Of a DNA stretch of 64,000 nt, positions 36,172 through 47,580 are shown in pieces (the first letter of the stretch is position 1; every line of letters begins with the position of its first letter). This DNA comes from Cordia subcordata (lineage: Eukaryota > Streptophyta > Magnoliopsida > Boraginales > Cordiaceae). The notes beneath the pieces were generated by a model, which did no database searches, was not told the origin of the DNA, and saw only the letters and a list, made by a program, of their open reading frames with translations. The stretch is from NCBI GenBank assembly GCA_028554755.1, contig JAPTOF010000021.1:2002501-2066500 (forward strand), read 5' to 3'. The position numbers and the translations under genes were made by a program.

Positions 36172-36690
36172 TTAATCAACCATTAGACTTACAGTCAGTA
36201 TTGACATAATGGCTATAATCAAATCGTGAATAATTTTTCTTTTTTTTTTTATAATTTGATTCTTTTTTTTTTTAACAAGAGAAATCCAGCTAGTGAAACT
36301 AGACTACTGAAACAATCGGGGAAGCCCAACCACCACTGGCAAACCTCGTATGTGCAGTGCATCCTCTATATTGAGCATTAATTAAAAAAAGGAACTCTCT
36401 CTTTTATTTATTAGAAAAAGGGGGAAAAAAAAGTCGCCTAAAATTACAGTGTTGTTGGAGAAAAGTCAACCTTCAGAAACCAAAAGAACCATGAGACCAT
36501 CACATGGGTCAAGTTGGCTACTCTGGTTGTTGATATATTTGTTTACTATAATTTTCTGCCTTCTTGTTAGTTTTCCACTGGCCAGGTTCATGCAACAGAG
36601 TTGATTTGAGGCTAGATTGATCCTGGATTGTCTTTAAATAATTATTCAGGCTACTCACTGTAATTGGCAATTAAAGGAAAACTAAAATGA
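36172..36690. other. Spacer, no gene seen
   Basis: Contains T- and A-rich tracts and no supported frame, repeat or RNA gene. Confidence 0.4.
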
Positions 36691-37424
36691 AATTCTAAAC
36701 TATTCGGTCGTGTTTGCTATAAACTTTCAAAGACGCTAACGCGGGTGGTGTATGATTATCTTTAATTAGCTTGTGTCTTAAGGTGGTGGCTTAAGTCTAA
36801 CAATGAGTAAAATTATCCTGGTACATGGCATGATTGTATTTAAATCCCTAAATAAATTATCATAGTAGTTGAAGGATTAAGTTCGTTAAATACATTAAAT
36901 CTATTGTGAATGCTCAAGTTACTCTGTGAACATAAATAAAAAAGAAAACTATGCTAAAATATATTGTGGTCTGATTTTGCTACATTGATAAGTGCGGACG
37001 TCTATTCTCGTTTCTTTTCTCCAGCAGTCATATGTTTGTGAGGGTAAAAGGAAAAATAAAATAAAATTCAAAACCATTAGATTGCGTTGGCTATAAACTC
37101 TCAAGAATGCGGATGCGAATGCGAGCGGTGCATGACTGTTCCTAATTAGCTCGCGCCTTAAGGTGTTGGTATCAGTCTAACAATGAGCAAAGTTCTCCTA
37201 TTTAGTTGCCATGATTGTATTTAAAACCCGAAACAGATTATCATTATTAATAAGTAGAAGGACTAAGTTCGTCATACACACTAGTCTTCTATGAATATTC
37301 ACGTTACTATGTGAACGTAGACAGAAAAGCAAACCATATTAAAAAAAAAAGTGTGTTTTGATTTCGTTGCGTTAACAAGTGAGTATGTTTGACCTTTGTT
37401 TCACGACAATTATGTTTGTAATGG

Positions 37425-37464
<40 letters not shown>

Positions 37465-38428
37465 CAAAACCATTAGGCTGTGTTTGCTATAGACTTCTGC
37501 TGTGTTTGTTTGAAGTTTATTATAAGACACTTATCTTATTTGATAACTTATATGAAAAAAATTATTTGTTATCAGTTTATTATAAGACACTTATAAAATA
37601 CTTTTCATAAAATGTCTTATTTGTAGTTATAAAAAATAAGTTGAGTTTAGGGTACTTATATCTTATCTTAAAAAAAAATTTAAAATATAAAAATTAAAAA
37701 TTAAAAAATTAAAAATAAAGAAAATAAAAAAATTTAAAATAAAAATAAAATTTAAAAATAAAATATTAAATATTAAAAATTAAAAAATTAAAATTAAAAT
37801 AACAAATAAAAATTTTAAAATTTAAAAACTAAAAAATAAAAAAATAAAAAATAAAAAATGTTAAAAATTAAAATTTCAAAAATTTAAAATTTTTAAAACA
37901 AAAATAAAAATTAATTAATATTTATATTTTATAATTTATTATTTAATTATAAAATTAAAATACCATGAGTCGAAATTGATAACATTATTATCAAAATAAC
38001 TTATAACAACATTTCAGCTAACAAACCAAACAGTCTTATTGTATCTGACACTTTTTTCTTATTAAGACACTTATCAGATAATATGCTTATCAGATTTCAA
38101 ATAAGACTAATCCAAACAGATTATTCGAGAATGCGAATGTAAGTGGCGGCATGACTATTTTTAACGAGCTCGTGCCTTAAAGTGTTGGCTTAAGTCTAAC
38201 AACAAACAGAATTCTCCTGTTTGGTTGCCATAATTGTATGTAAAACTCTAAACAAACCATCAAAAGTAAGTTGAAGGATTAAGTTCGTCATATATAGTAA
38301 AATCTCGTATGATGTTATTCTTCAAATATACGTAGGAAAAAAAAAAAAAAAAAACCAACCACGTTAAAGCTTGGTGCGGTACGTACGTATCCAGTCCTTT
38401 TCCCAACAGTCATGTCTGCGGTGGTGAT
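36691..38428. repeat. Three-unit tandem array (~370-bp unit), third unit split by a MITE
   Basis: Units start at AATTCTAAAC/AATTCAAAAC near 36691, 37065 and 37461. Each contains, in order, a GCTATAAACT-type string, a GAATGCG-type string, GCCTTAA(G/A)G-type text, AGTCTAACAA, TTCTCCT, a GATTGTAT-type string, GGA(T/C)TAAGTTCGT and finally a CAGTCAT- or ACAATTAT-type string. Unit 2 ends in a (TA)n tract (37428-37460). Unit 3 is interrupted at about 37497-38136 by an A/T-rich element. I do not recognise the unit as any gene or known element. Confidence 0.8.
37497..38136. mobile_element. MITE inserted into third tandem unit
   Basis: The left end CTGTGTTTGTTTGAAG is imperfectly mirrored at the right by CTGTTTGGATTAG (minus strand), followed inward on both sides by ATAAG/CTTAT-type motifs. 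The core (37670-37960) is almost pure A/T with runs of AAAAATTAAAA. The surrounding repeat unit resumes at TCGAGAATGCG. It appears related to the insertion at 3285-3722. Confidence 0.6.
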
Positions 38429-40371
38429 TGGTAGACGTTTGCAAGTAGTCCACGCCTCTTCTGATTGGGGGCTTGTGGTCATCAACGCACAGGAACCTCA
38501 CCAAAGGACACAACACACTGAGGATGTTTTCTTTTCTTGAATTGAAAAGTGGTTTGGCTTTTATAGCTGTTGTGTTGCTTATTGATTCGTGAACTTTATT
38601 GATAATATTTCATTATACTTTAAACAGAAAGTTGATATATAGTACTACAACATGTCCAAGATGTGTACTATATGCTTCAATTATCAAAAATATTATATTG
38701 CAAACTCAATTATATATTCTAATTAATTAAATATAATTAACTTCGTCATCAAAGCAAATCTGTGAACTTTTAATCTTTTTAAAATATTGTTTATTGTCTT
38801 TTCTATTTCATGTGCAATAATAGATGTTGATATATTATTTTATGCACCCAGCTGTGATTGTGCTTGCCAAACTAGAACCTTTGTTATTTATCAGATGCAA
38901 CTAGGGCAGCTGGCCAGCTAGTATTTTCGAGAGAGTGCCATCTTTCTTCATGATTTTTGCTTAAATTTTAAACTTTCTCATGAGATTTTATTTTATTTTT
39001 ATTTATGACTTCAACTTTTCCAAAGCAATGTCTTATTTTGAAAGATATTTTCACCTTTATATTTGTTCATTAAGCCATTTAATTCTATTTTATTATTATT
39101 TTCTGTATAATATTTTGGAAAATTAGCTCGTTACAAAAACTCATATATTGGGTTAGGGAAAAAAAAGCAGTTTTAGTTCGATATGCATATATGCATTTCT
39201 ATATATAAAAAGAAATAAGCTTTAAGCTGAATATAATTTTTATTTAATTTCATACATAACATATTTTGTACGATAAGCTCTTTTCTATATTTCTTTTTTT
39301 TTAAAAAAAAATTATCTCATTGCTAAAAGAAAAGAGTTATACATTTGGTTAGAAGTAAAAAAGAAAAAAATGAAGAAGATTGGATTTTGCCGCATGGGGG
39401 CAAATATGTCATTTTGCCGCAAACCACCCTATGACATATAGGTTTTGGTCCCCCTCCCAGCATGCATTTTTATTTATTTTTTAATAAGATTTTGAGAGTA
39501 CCACCTCCCTTTAAAAAAAAAAAGATCGGATTCCTTTGAGATGTACATATATATGTACAAGAAAAGATAGATTTTGAGGTAATGAATCTAATTTTCTTTT
39601 TCTTTATCTCACAATAAACTACCTTTTATCTTTTTTTATATATTTTAAAATTTAAAATTTTTGTCAACTTCTATTTGATTGTGGACAATTTTACTGAGTG
39701 ATTTTACAAAATATTATTTTTTCTTTTAATTTTTCTACTTTAATAAATAAAAAAGATTTGATAGCAGAAGAATATGAGGAAAACTGAAATTTCATAAGGA
39801 AGCGATTTAAGCTGAAAGTTTTGATGAAAAATAAAATTCTAGACATCTCTCAAGTAAGAAAACGAGACTAATATTGAATTTAGAATTCTTCGTTTTAGTG
39901 AATATCAATATCATAATACTGGCTTATAAAATAATATTTGTATATATCATGTTTATCAACGTCATGCAAAAGCCAAAGAGAAGCAAAACTTTGAATTTCC
40001 TTTGAATACTCAATAGTCATAAGCTGATGATGTCCCGCCAAAGTTTCTGATCAAGAGTCCAACTTGAAGCTCTGAATATTCAATAGAAAATAGTGGGTAG
40101 ATTGCTAACAAGATGATGTAGTTAATGGATTAAATTAAGGAATTGAGTGACTTCAGCAAAAGAATGGTTAAAATTAGTTACTTGGCCATGATTCAATTAA
40201 ACATTAATTATAATGCAATAATGATATAAAATTACCACAAAAGCTACTACTTCTAAAATAACTATTCGTACATAGACAGTATTAAAAACAGTGATTATTG
40301 TAACCAAATTTAGCGACCGCTTTATTTTAGTCACAAAATATATGTATTGGTTCCACCCCTATTAATTAAAG
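38429..40371. other. AT-rich spacer, no gene seen
   Basis: Only short frames with no recognisable motif. No paired inverted ends or target duplications stood out. Confidence 0.4.
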
Positions 40372-42904
40372 GGTCAATTACATCTTATAACCGTAATGTT
40401 TACCATCAACCACACTTATCAATCCTATATTTAAAATTTAACCATTTATTAGCCCACCTTTAACTGCTGTTAGGAAATGAACACTCAATTATTAATAACT
40501 AACATTTTTTTGTAATTTATTGCACCAAATTGTCCCTGAAATGATTTTCTTTCAAAAAAAACACCAATCATTTGCTTATACTTTCCTTTTGATTGGTTTA
40601 CCCTATGCACCTAAAACAATAAAAATTAGCTATTTCCTTTACTCTTTTTTTCACCGGTAAAATTTATGGCAATAAAATAAGAAAAAAAATTTATTTAAAT
40701 CCTTAAAATGCAAGTCATTACAACACCCTATTTTATTATTATTACTATACATACTAATTGTCAAAGCAGGTCTTTGTCGTCCAAAAACGACATCGTTTTG
40801 CATCGAAACGACATCATTTTGGGGTCTTAAAACGCCGTCGTTTTGCGTTGAAATGACGTTGTTTTGGGGATTTTGTCCAAAAACGACATTGTTTGGGCCC
40901 CTTTTTAACCTCTTCGTGTGCTTTGAAACGACCCTTTTTTTCCTTCGCTTCAGATGGATTCTAGCTTCTCTCCATGGTTGCCACCTTCTGCTGTCACCTT
41001 GCTTCTGCCATTGCCACCTCCTGCTATTGCAAGAGCTATATTGTGACTAAGCTTGTATCTTCCAAAACTTGCTAGATGTGGTTTTCATTATATATATATA
41101 TATGTGTTATGCATCGATTTTTACTCGAAAGAAGAAGGAGTCGAGAGGGAAAGCGCAGGTGTATGATCAGGTTTGCATTTTTATTTGCAACTAGGGCTAC
41201 GACATGAATTTTGATTGCTATTACAGAATTGTTTTATTTGCAATACATGCATGTTTTTGTACTTTGCGAATACAATTTACATATGTGCTTTCCATGTGTG
41301 TTTTTTTTTTATTTTTCTTTTTGGGTTGTAGAGAAGGTTGAAAAATGGAATGTGCGGAGCTGAGTTTTCAGCAGATGCGCTGATCGGTATTGCAATTAAT
41401 CACAAATTTTAAGATTTTGTGTTATGTCCTTTTTTGTTAGTTTTTTTTTTTTTTTTTAAATTCTTTTGAAGTACATCATATCAATTTTCCCCCCTTTTCT
41501 CGTGCATCACCTTTTTCTTTAATTGAGCTTCAAAGACGGGAATTTTTAATTAATTGTCCTTTGTTGTTTTCTTCCTCTTTGTTATTGTTTTTTTTTTTTT
41601 TAATTCATTTCAATAATTAGTTCCTGAATTGGTTTGATGATTATAAGAATTGACCATTAAAATTGTTTACTTGAGTTTATCAGGGGTTTGAATTTTTAAT
41701 TGATATTAAGGCCTTAACTTTCAAAGTTTTTGGTTAATTGCTGCTATTCAATGCAATTGGGCATTCAATTGGTCAATTACAATTGAACTTGACGCTAAAT
41801 ATTGCATCTTGTTCAATAAGGCAACTCTCCAAAGTTGAGGGACGTCTTGAGTGAATGTTGAATGGTTGTGAGTTTAATTCCTCTGTTGTTTGTGCAAGAC
41901 TTGGCAGAGGACTTCACCAACGTCGACATAGAAAAAAGGGTTCACATTGCTTTCGCTAGGCATTCATATTTTAAGATTAATTTTCAGTACATATCCCCAC
42001 TATTTGTATCTGCTCGCATATCTGTTGACATGTGTTTGTGCGTGTAGCTATTTCATTGAGTGAATTGGTATTATGTTATAGTTTCCTTTGTTTTTTAGAT
42101 TCGTTCTACGTAACTATACATTGTTGTGTATTGGTTGCTGAGCAAAAATGTGTGTACATTTGTATGTGTGTCTATTCTCTTCAGGAAATTTGATAATATG
42201 CTTATGTTCTAAATCTTTTTTAAGTTTTAAAACCATAGAAATATTTGGGGAAGTTCAGTATTATAAAGATTAGGAAAAAAGTTTAATTGTTTGAGCTGAA
42301 GAGCGAAAGAAACAGGAAAAAAAAAGGAAAAAAAAAAAAAAAAGGAGAGCAGGACCATATGAATGGCTGGTTCTTCTCTATTTTTCCATGTTGCTAATTG
42401 GAAAACTTGGACCATCTTAGAAAGTGCACTAGTTTGTCATGTGAGCGCGTTTTGCTTTTTCAGTCAATTTTAGTGATTAAAAAATTGAAGTTTCTGGATA
42501 AGTAAATAAGTCAAAGAAGAAGTTTCGACGTACTGGGATACCTTGAGATACCGGGCATGAAGGACACCAAACCTTGTGCGGTATCTTCTAACTAGTACAC
42601 TATAAAATTCCAAAGCGTTCGACTAAAAGATGTTATTCAAAACAATAATATTTAAACCATCACAACAAAGCAATAAATTCAGCTTATTCCGTCGTGAGAT
42701 GCAATATTTCCCTCCAAGAAAGGGTTAAATTTGTTCTAATAATAAAATCATGAGGTTATTTCAGTAATTGGATAATTTTCGTGAATGGTGTTTTATGTCT
42801 CTTAGTAATAAATGAGGTTAAAGGATAATAAATGGTTAAAATATAAATATAAGGTTAATAAGTGTCACTAATCATAAACATTAAGGATACTAAATTAACC
42901 CTTA
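40372..42904. mobile_element. MULE-like element, candidate Pack-MULE
   Basis: Long imperfect inverted ends. The left (40372 on) reads AGGGTCAATTACATC, then ACCGTAATGTTTA, CACTTAT and TTTAACCATTTATTA. The right on the minus strand reads AGGGTTAATTTAGTATCC, then TTAATGTTTA, CACTTATTAACC and TTTAACCATTTATTA. Similarity runs for about 85 bp. The 7-mer TAATTAA flanks both ends, but A/T richness makes it weak evidence of a target duplication. The interior has exon-like islands bordered by splice-like GT/AG (about 41130-41180, 41332-41386 and 41890-41960), as in gene-capturing MULEs. The donor gene was not recognised. Confidence 0.6.
40783..40895. repeat. Cluster of AACGAC/GTCGTT palindromes
   Basis: Within about 110 bp, AAACGACATCGTTT, AAACGACATCATTT, AAACGCCGTCGTTT, AAATGACGTTGTTT and AAACGACATTGTTT follow one another. 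All are variants of one 14-bp palindrome. This pattern is frequent in plant upstream regions. It sits at the head of the exon-like islands in the MULE-like element. Confidence 0.8.
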
Positions 42905-45350
42905 ATTAAATTATAATTTTTAACGCCTACTGCAAATAATAATTTTAATTCTGCGCCTAATAATTGACACTAAAATAATTATAATCCTTTGTAAATTAAC
43001 AAATCGTGGGGGGCAAGAGACGGAATACATTGTTGATGCTTAATTTGTCGCAAGAGACGTATTAACGACAACGTTTTACTAATCAACTTATATAAGTTGA
43101 CATACATGCATAATTAGTACTGAAGTAAACACAACTAATTAAGAGTCTTTGCTTATTTTATTAACTTTAAATATATTTAATGACCGTCAAGATTTCTCCC
43201 ACATAACACCTACACGTTTGTTCAGGCGTTTTCTTCCTCCGGCGACTACCTTCTTGTTTCCTCTTCAGATATGCACGAGGAAACGTGGATTTTATGCCAC
43301 CTGGCGGTTTATGCCGTCCATTTGTAAAAAAAGTGGACCACTTGATGTATAACAAATAAGGAGAAAAAAGAGATCAATGGACATTTTGAAATACAGAACT
43401 CTCATTATATATGTGTGGTCGATAATAATGTTGCTGCATATGTATTTTTTCCGCAGACGAACTATTAGATAACAAGAAGAAAGTATTCTCGCTTTTTTGT
43501 TTTATAAAATAGTTTTTGAAAATAAATTTTCAAAATAGTTTTAAAAAATAAAAGAACAAGAAATTTGTTCGGGTACAACATAATTTTTTTTCTTTTTTAA
43601 AATATTAAAAAGACCATTTCGCTCTTTTTTTCTTTTTTTTTATTTTATTTCTTCTCCTCTTCCCCTAAATACATACATACATATATATATATATATAATA
43701 TAATATATCCACCTATGCATGGAGGTGGTGGGGATGGGGTGAGGATGAGGGTGGGGCTAGGTTGGCCTGTTCGGGTTGAGTGGGGTTTGGGTGGGAAAAA
43801 ATGCAAAAAAGAGAAAAAGGAAATTAAATAGGGAAATTTGTCCTTATAGAAAAAGAAATTAAAAATATATGAAAATAACAAAAATTTGTTTCTAGCATTT
43901 AATTTTTAAAAATGCATTTTTTTAAACAGTTTTAAAAAATAATTATAAGAAACAACTCATACAAACAAGTTTCTATATTTTTTTTAATTTTTAAAATACA
44001 AAAAGAAAACTATTTTTAAAAATATTTCCAAATAGGCCTAACATGAGGAAAAACACAAATTATCATAGTTTCAAAGATTTCACCCAACGAAGTAGAAGAA
44101 GTAGACATGTTATTAATGTCTCCCAAATTCTGAAAACTGAAAAACGGTAGAGCACTATAAATAAATAAATAAAATTCATCATTGCACTTCTTCAATAATT
44201 CTATAAAGCACTAACATGGCCTGATTCTTCGCATATAAGACCTTTTGGGAATGGAGATCCCACTTATAAGTTAAACAGATCCCTGAAGTAGATGCGCGTT
44301 CGAACAAAGACGAAAGAGATCCCAAGCATTGATTGCTTGATCATGACAAGCATTAAAATAAATCAAGTACTCTCAACTTTTTAGTTATTGTAATATAATC
44401 ATTTTTTTTTATCGTCGAATATTTAAATTAATGATAAATAATTTAGATCCTCTTATCACGTTTGAGATTGTGGACGTTCGAAAATGATTAAAATCTATTA
44501 AAGTGATTGCTAAATTATTATTTTATAGTATAATTCATGACACGATATTTAAATAGTAGATGTCTATTAAGAACAAAATAACGTACGGATTGATTGTTAT
44601 GTAGAGGTCATATATCCTCTGAAGAGTTGCAATGCTGAAGTTTTTCTTCCGCCTAGGGGTGCAACCGGTTGGTAACAATAAAATCGAAACCAAAACCAAC
44701 TCTAGAAGTATTGATTTGGGTTAGTTATTACCTTTGGTTAGGTTCATATGAATATCAATTAACTCTAGAAATATTGATTTGGCTTAGTTATTAGATATGG
44801 TTAGGTTCATATGAATATCAATTAGTTTAGTTTGATTTTTGAAATTGATTTAAGATCGAATCAAACCCAACCAATATGCACCTCTAGAGTGGTGTGGCAG
44901 CCTATCACAGGGGTAATAGTCACTTAGTACCCTCAAGGCCTTCGCCACGAAACTCTTGCCACGCGAGGACGCATGTTGTGCGAGGGACTAACACACGTAT
45001 GTCCATACAACTAATAAGCTCTGCTGTGTATAGCATTTTGTGCTTGTCATTCGTATAGCCTTGACGAGGGAAGTGGGGTGCCACAGCCCCGTTACACAGC
45101 CCTTAATGGAGATAACTATAGAATAACATCAACTTTTGCGTCAATGCAAATCAATGGCAAATAGTAAGACTTTCTAGACGAAAAGCTATCCATAATATAA
45201 TGCTGGGTATGTTTATAATTTTCTGCGGAAAATAATGATCTTTAAAATTTCAGACCATCAGCTGGAGTCCAAAATTATAGTCACAAAGTCTACATCTCTA
45301 CATCCATCGGTTATCATTTTCATCAAACTGGACCGTGCCAGCAACGCTAA
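42905..45350. other. Intergenic spacer upstream of the ATL gene
   Basis: No supported gene. The stretch contains T/A-rich, hairpin-prone text at 43480-44040, a G-rich tract on the plus strand at 43719-43790 (runs of 2-4 G), and the element-like segment at 44655-44885. The final 100-200 bp should be the ATL promoter. Confidence 0.4.
44655..44885. repeat. Small element-like repeat with 63-bp tandem duplication
   Basis: The ends TAGGGGTGCA and (minus strand) TAGAGGTGCA are inverted repeats of the kind seen in non-autonomous hAT elements, but the flanking 8-mers do not match. Inside, AACTCTAGAA(G/A) with TATTGATTT and GGTTCATATGAATATCAAT is tandemly duplicated with a 63-bp period (44698 and 44761). 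Confidence 0.5.
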
Positions 45351-45357
45351 TATAAAT
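45351..45357 (+). promoter_or_regulatory. TATA box of the ATL gene
   Basis: TATAAAT lies 75 bp before the ATL start codon, leaving room for a short untranslated leader of roughly 40 bases. No other TATA-like string lies closer in a sensible position. Confidence 0.55.
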
Positions 45358-45425
45358 GCTTATAAGCAGACTCACTTGGACTTATAAGCCAGCCATTCAA
45401 CTGAGAACTCGTATTGTTTTTAAGC

Positions 45426-45914
45426 ATGGATGATCAAAAGCATCATGATGAGCAATTTGAAGTAAGCCCACTCGTGATAGGGCTTCTGGGGATCTTGGCA
45501 GGCGGCATTTTAGTTGGGATTGTCCATTGCATGATGGCTTCTGGTTGGTGCAACAACTCCCAAATCCAAACCACACCACCACCACCAACAACTCCTCAAA
45601 GCCAACATGTTACTAATTCATCTAACCAAGAAGAGGCCTCTGATAGCACTGGCATGCCCAGCAATTCGAGAGTGCAACTGATTGTCACGTCCACGTGTCC
45701 TAATCGGCGCGAATCTGATGTGTGTGTTGTGTGTTTAAGCAATTTCAATGAGGGCGATGTGGTTAGAGTATTGCCCCACTGCTCGCACGCGTATCACGTG
45801 CCGTGCATTGATAAATGGCTTGCTTCTCATTCCAGCTGCCCTCTTTGTCGTGCGCACACTGCGTCTTCGCGGCGTTGCCTAGCAACCATACCGGAAGCGG
45901 TATTTGGCTGCTAA
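45426..45914 (+). CDS. ATL-family RING-H2 E3 ubiquitin ligase (ATL33-like)
   Basis: An intronless 162-residue protein, as usual for ATL genes. A hydrophobic segment at residues 15-37 is the single membrane anchor. Residues 45-90 are a Thr/Pro/Ser-rich linker. The RING-H2 finger has all eight ligands: C100, C103, C119, H121, H124, C127, C138, C141, with a tryptophan at 131 and proline at 139 as in E2-binding RINGs. The family adds ubiquitin to target proteins at membranes; targets cannot be inferred. The canonical GLD signature before the RING is absent. The start is the ATG at 45426; the frame extends upstream only through a TTG. By its neighbours (SLT1 and GlcAT14) it is probably the counterpart of Arabidopsis ATL33, but the protein is shorter than I recall that one being. 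Confidence 0.88.
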   Translation: MDDQKHHDEQFEVSPLVIGLLGILAGGILVGIVHCMMASGWCNNSQIQTTPPPPTTPQSQHVTNSSNQEEASDSTGMPSNSRVQLIVTSTCPNRRESDVCVVCLSNFNEGDVVRVLPHCSHAYHVPCIDKWLASHSSCPLCRAHTASSRRCLATIPEAVFGC

Positions 45915-46653
45915 TTGTTGTACAAGTATTCTGGTTTTAGAAAGTATCATATAGAGTGTCGAGAAAGGCAAAGGAGAAATTGTTCCTCGAATTGTGATTT
46001 TTTAATTAATTTCTTCGGCTTAGCCTCTTTAGAATAAATGAAGGAAAAAGAGTATTGCATAATATAGGTTTGGGCCAAAATCCATGTTTAGCACACAGCT
46101 CTTCTCTTATGGGAGGCCCAACGTTTAGTCCAAAGACTGCGGCCTATTTCCAATACCTCTCATGGATATTTCTCGTGGGTATTTTCGGAATAGAAATTTT
46201 ATAACGTTTTGAGTAATATACAATGTTACCAGTGATTCTATACCATCTTATTTAAGTAGAATCTAAACTTTCTTGATTTGTGGGAAGGAAATCGGCGTAT
46301 TTAAATTTTGAGTAAAATATATTTCATCCCCTTGTGTTTTTGTCGAAATTGCATCAAATTTCTTGGATTTTCAAAACTCGCTAATATTCTCGATACTATT
46401 AATAATGTTGTAGGTAAAATATAAAAGGATAAAAGCATTTTACCGGTGAATTTACTGTCCTCCAGCAACCTTGATAAATATGTGTTGGATAAGTGCCTCC
46501 ATCATATGCGACAAGGATTTGAATTCTACAATTTCTGTTAACGGCCCAAATTGATATGGTATTTGGTATTTGGGCTAAAATGCATTTGGGCCACGACTCC
46601 ACAAGATGTGGTAGCAAACATAGTTTTGCTGGGACCAAATGTTAAGATGGGCT
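45915..46653. other. Spacer downstream of ATL, no gene seen
   Basis: The first part should be the ATL 3' UTR (an AATAAA-like AGAATAAATGAA occurs at 46031). No other coding frame is supported. Confidence 0.4.
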
Positions 46654-46656
46654 TAA

Positions 46657-47128
46657 GAGGGTGTTTGGTTTGGCTTTTTTTCTAGTCAAACTTACTTAAA
46701 GTCTAATTTATGTTAATGAAAGTATTTGTGTTAATTAAAAATGTGCTTTTTTAAGTGGTTTTAAGTAGAAAATAAAAAGGTCTCTAACCCTAGCTTTTGT
46801 TTTATATAGCTTTAAGCACTTTGAACAAAAGTAAGTTTGATCAAATCATTTATTATCTTATCCTTACTTTTTTTATTTTTATTACTAAAATATATTTACT
46901 CTTTTATCTTATACTGACCTTTTTTAAATTCTATTTTAATGTCATTAATAGTTATTTTAACTGTACAACTTATTTTTCAACCCACTTTAATCAAACGTGT
47001 AAATATTTATTTTTATAACTATAACTTTTATTCAAACACGTAACTACTTAAAATTGATAATAAAAAAAAACTACTTAAAGCTAAAAATACTTTGAGTAGC
47101 TTTTTTATAAGCCAATTCAAACACCCTC
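46657..47128. mobile_element. Tourist-like MITE, family B
   Basis: 472 bp flanked by TAA at 46654-46656 and 47129-47131. Ends GAGGGTGTTTGGTTTGGCTT and (minus strand) GAGGGTGTTTGAATTGGCTT are near-perfect inverted repeats. The interior is A/T-rich with AAGTA(G/C)TTT-type repeats and no coding potential. Confidence 0.82.
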
Positions 47129-47344
47129 TAAGTCACAACAGAACAAACATAAGAACTAAAATCACATTCCAACTACCGGATTTGAATATTATTAATATAT
47201 AAATTTAATAATTCTACGTTTTGAGTCCACGCCACTCCAATAATAAAAATTTGATCATCCTTAAATAGAACCAATTATGATAATGGTCGAGACATCCCCC
47301 ACTTGCTAGTTCTAGATAAAAGATGGAACACGATACGCATATTA

Positions 47345-47577
47345 GTATCGGTTTGGATTAGCCTTTTTTAAAAACGTTTCTTCTAACAGTTTTTTAAACA
47401 CAGTTTGTTTTAGAAGTTAAAATTTTGGCTTAAAAAAAAAGTTATATTTGAACTTTTTTTAAAGAGTTTTAGTTTTTTTAGAAGACAAATCAAATAGTCA
47501 TTACAAATTTAATGTAATTTTTTTAAGAAAAAAAGTACTTTTTTCTTAAAAAAGAAAAAACTAATCCAAACAGGCCC
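47345..47577. mobile_element. Tourist-like MITE, family A
   Basis: 233 bp flanked by TTA at 47342-47344 and 47578-47580. Ends GTATCGGTTTGGATTAGCC and (minus strand) GGGCCTGTTTGGATTAG. It matches the copies at 24057 and 52095 in layout (inverted AAAAAGT/ACTTTTT blocks near both ends). Confidence 0.75.
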
Positions 47578-47580
47578 TTA

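Noticed and set aside
46797..47018. 73-codon Phe/Leu-rich frame
   Set aside because: Lies wholly within a MITE with TAA duplications; it is AT-rich spacer translated by chance.
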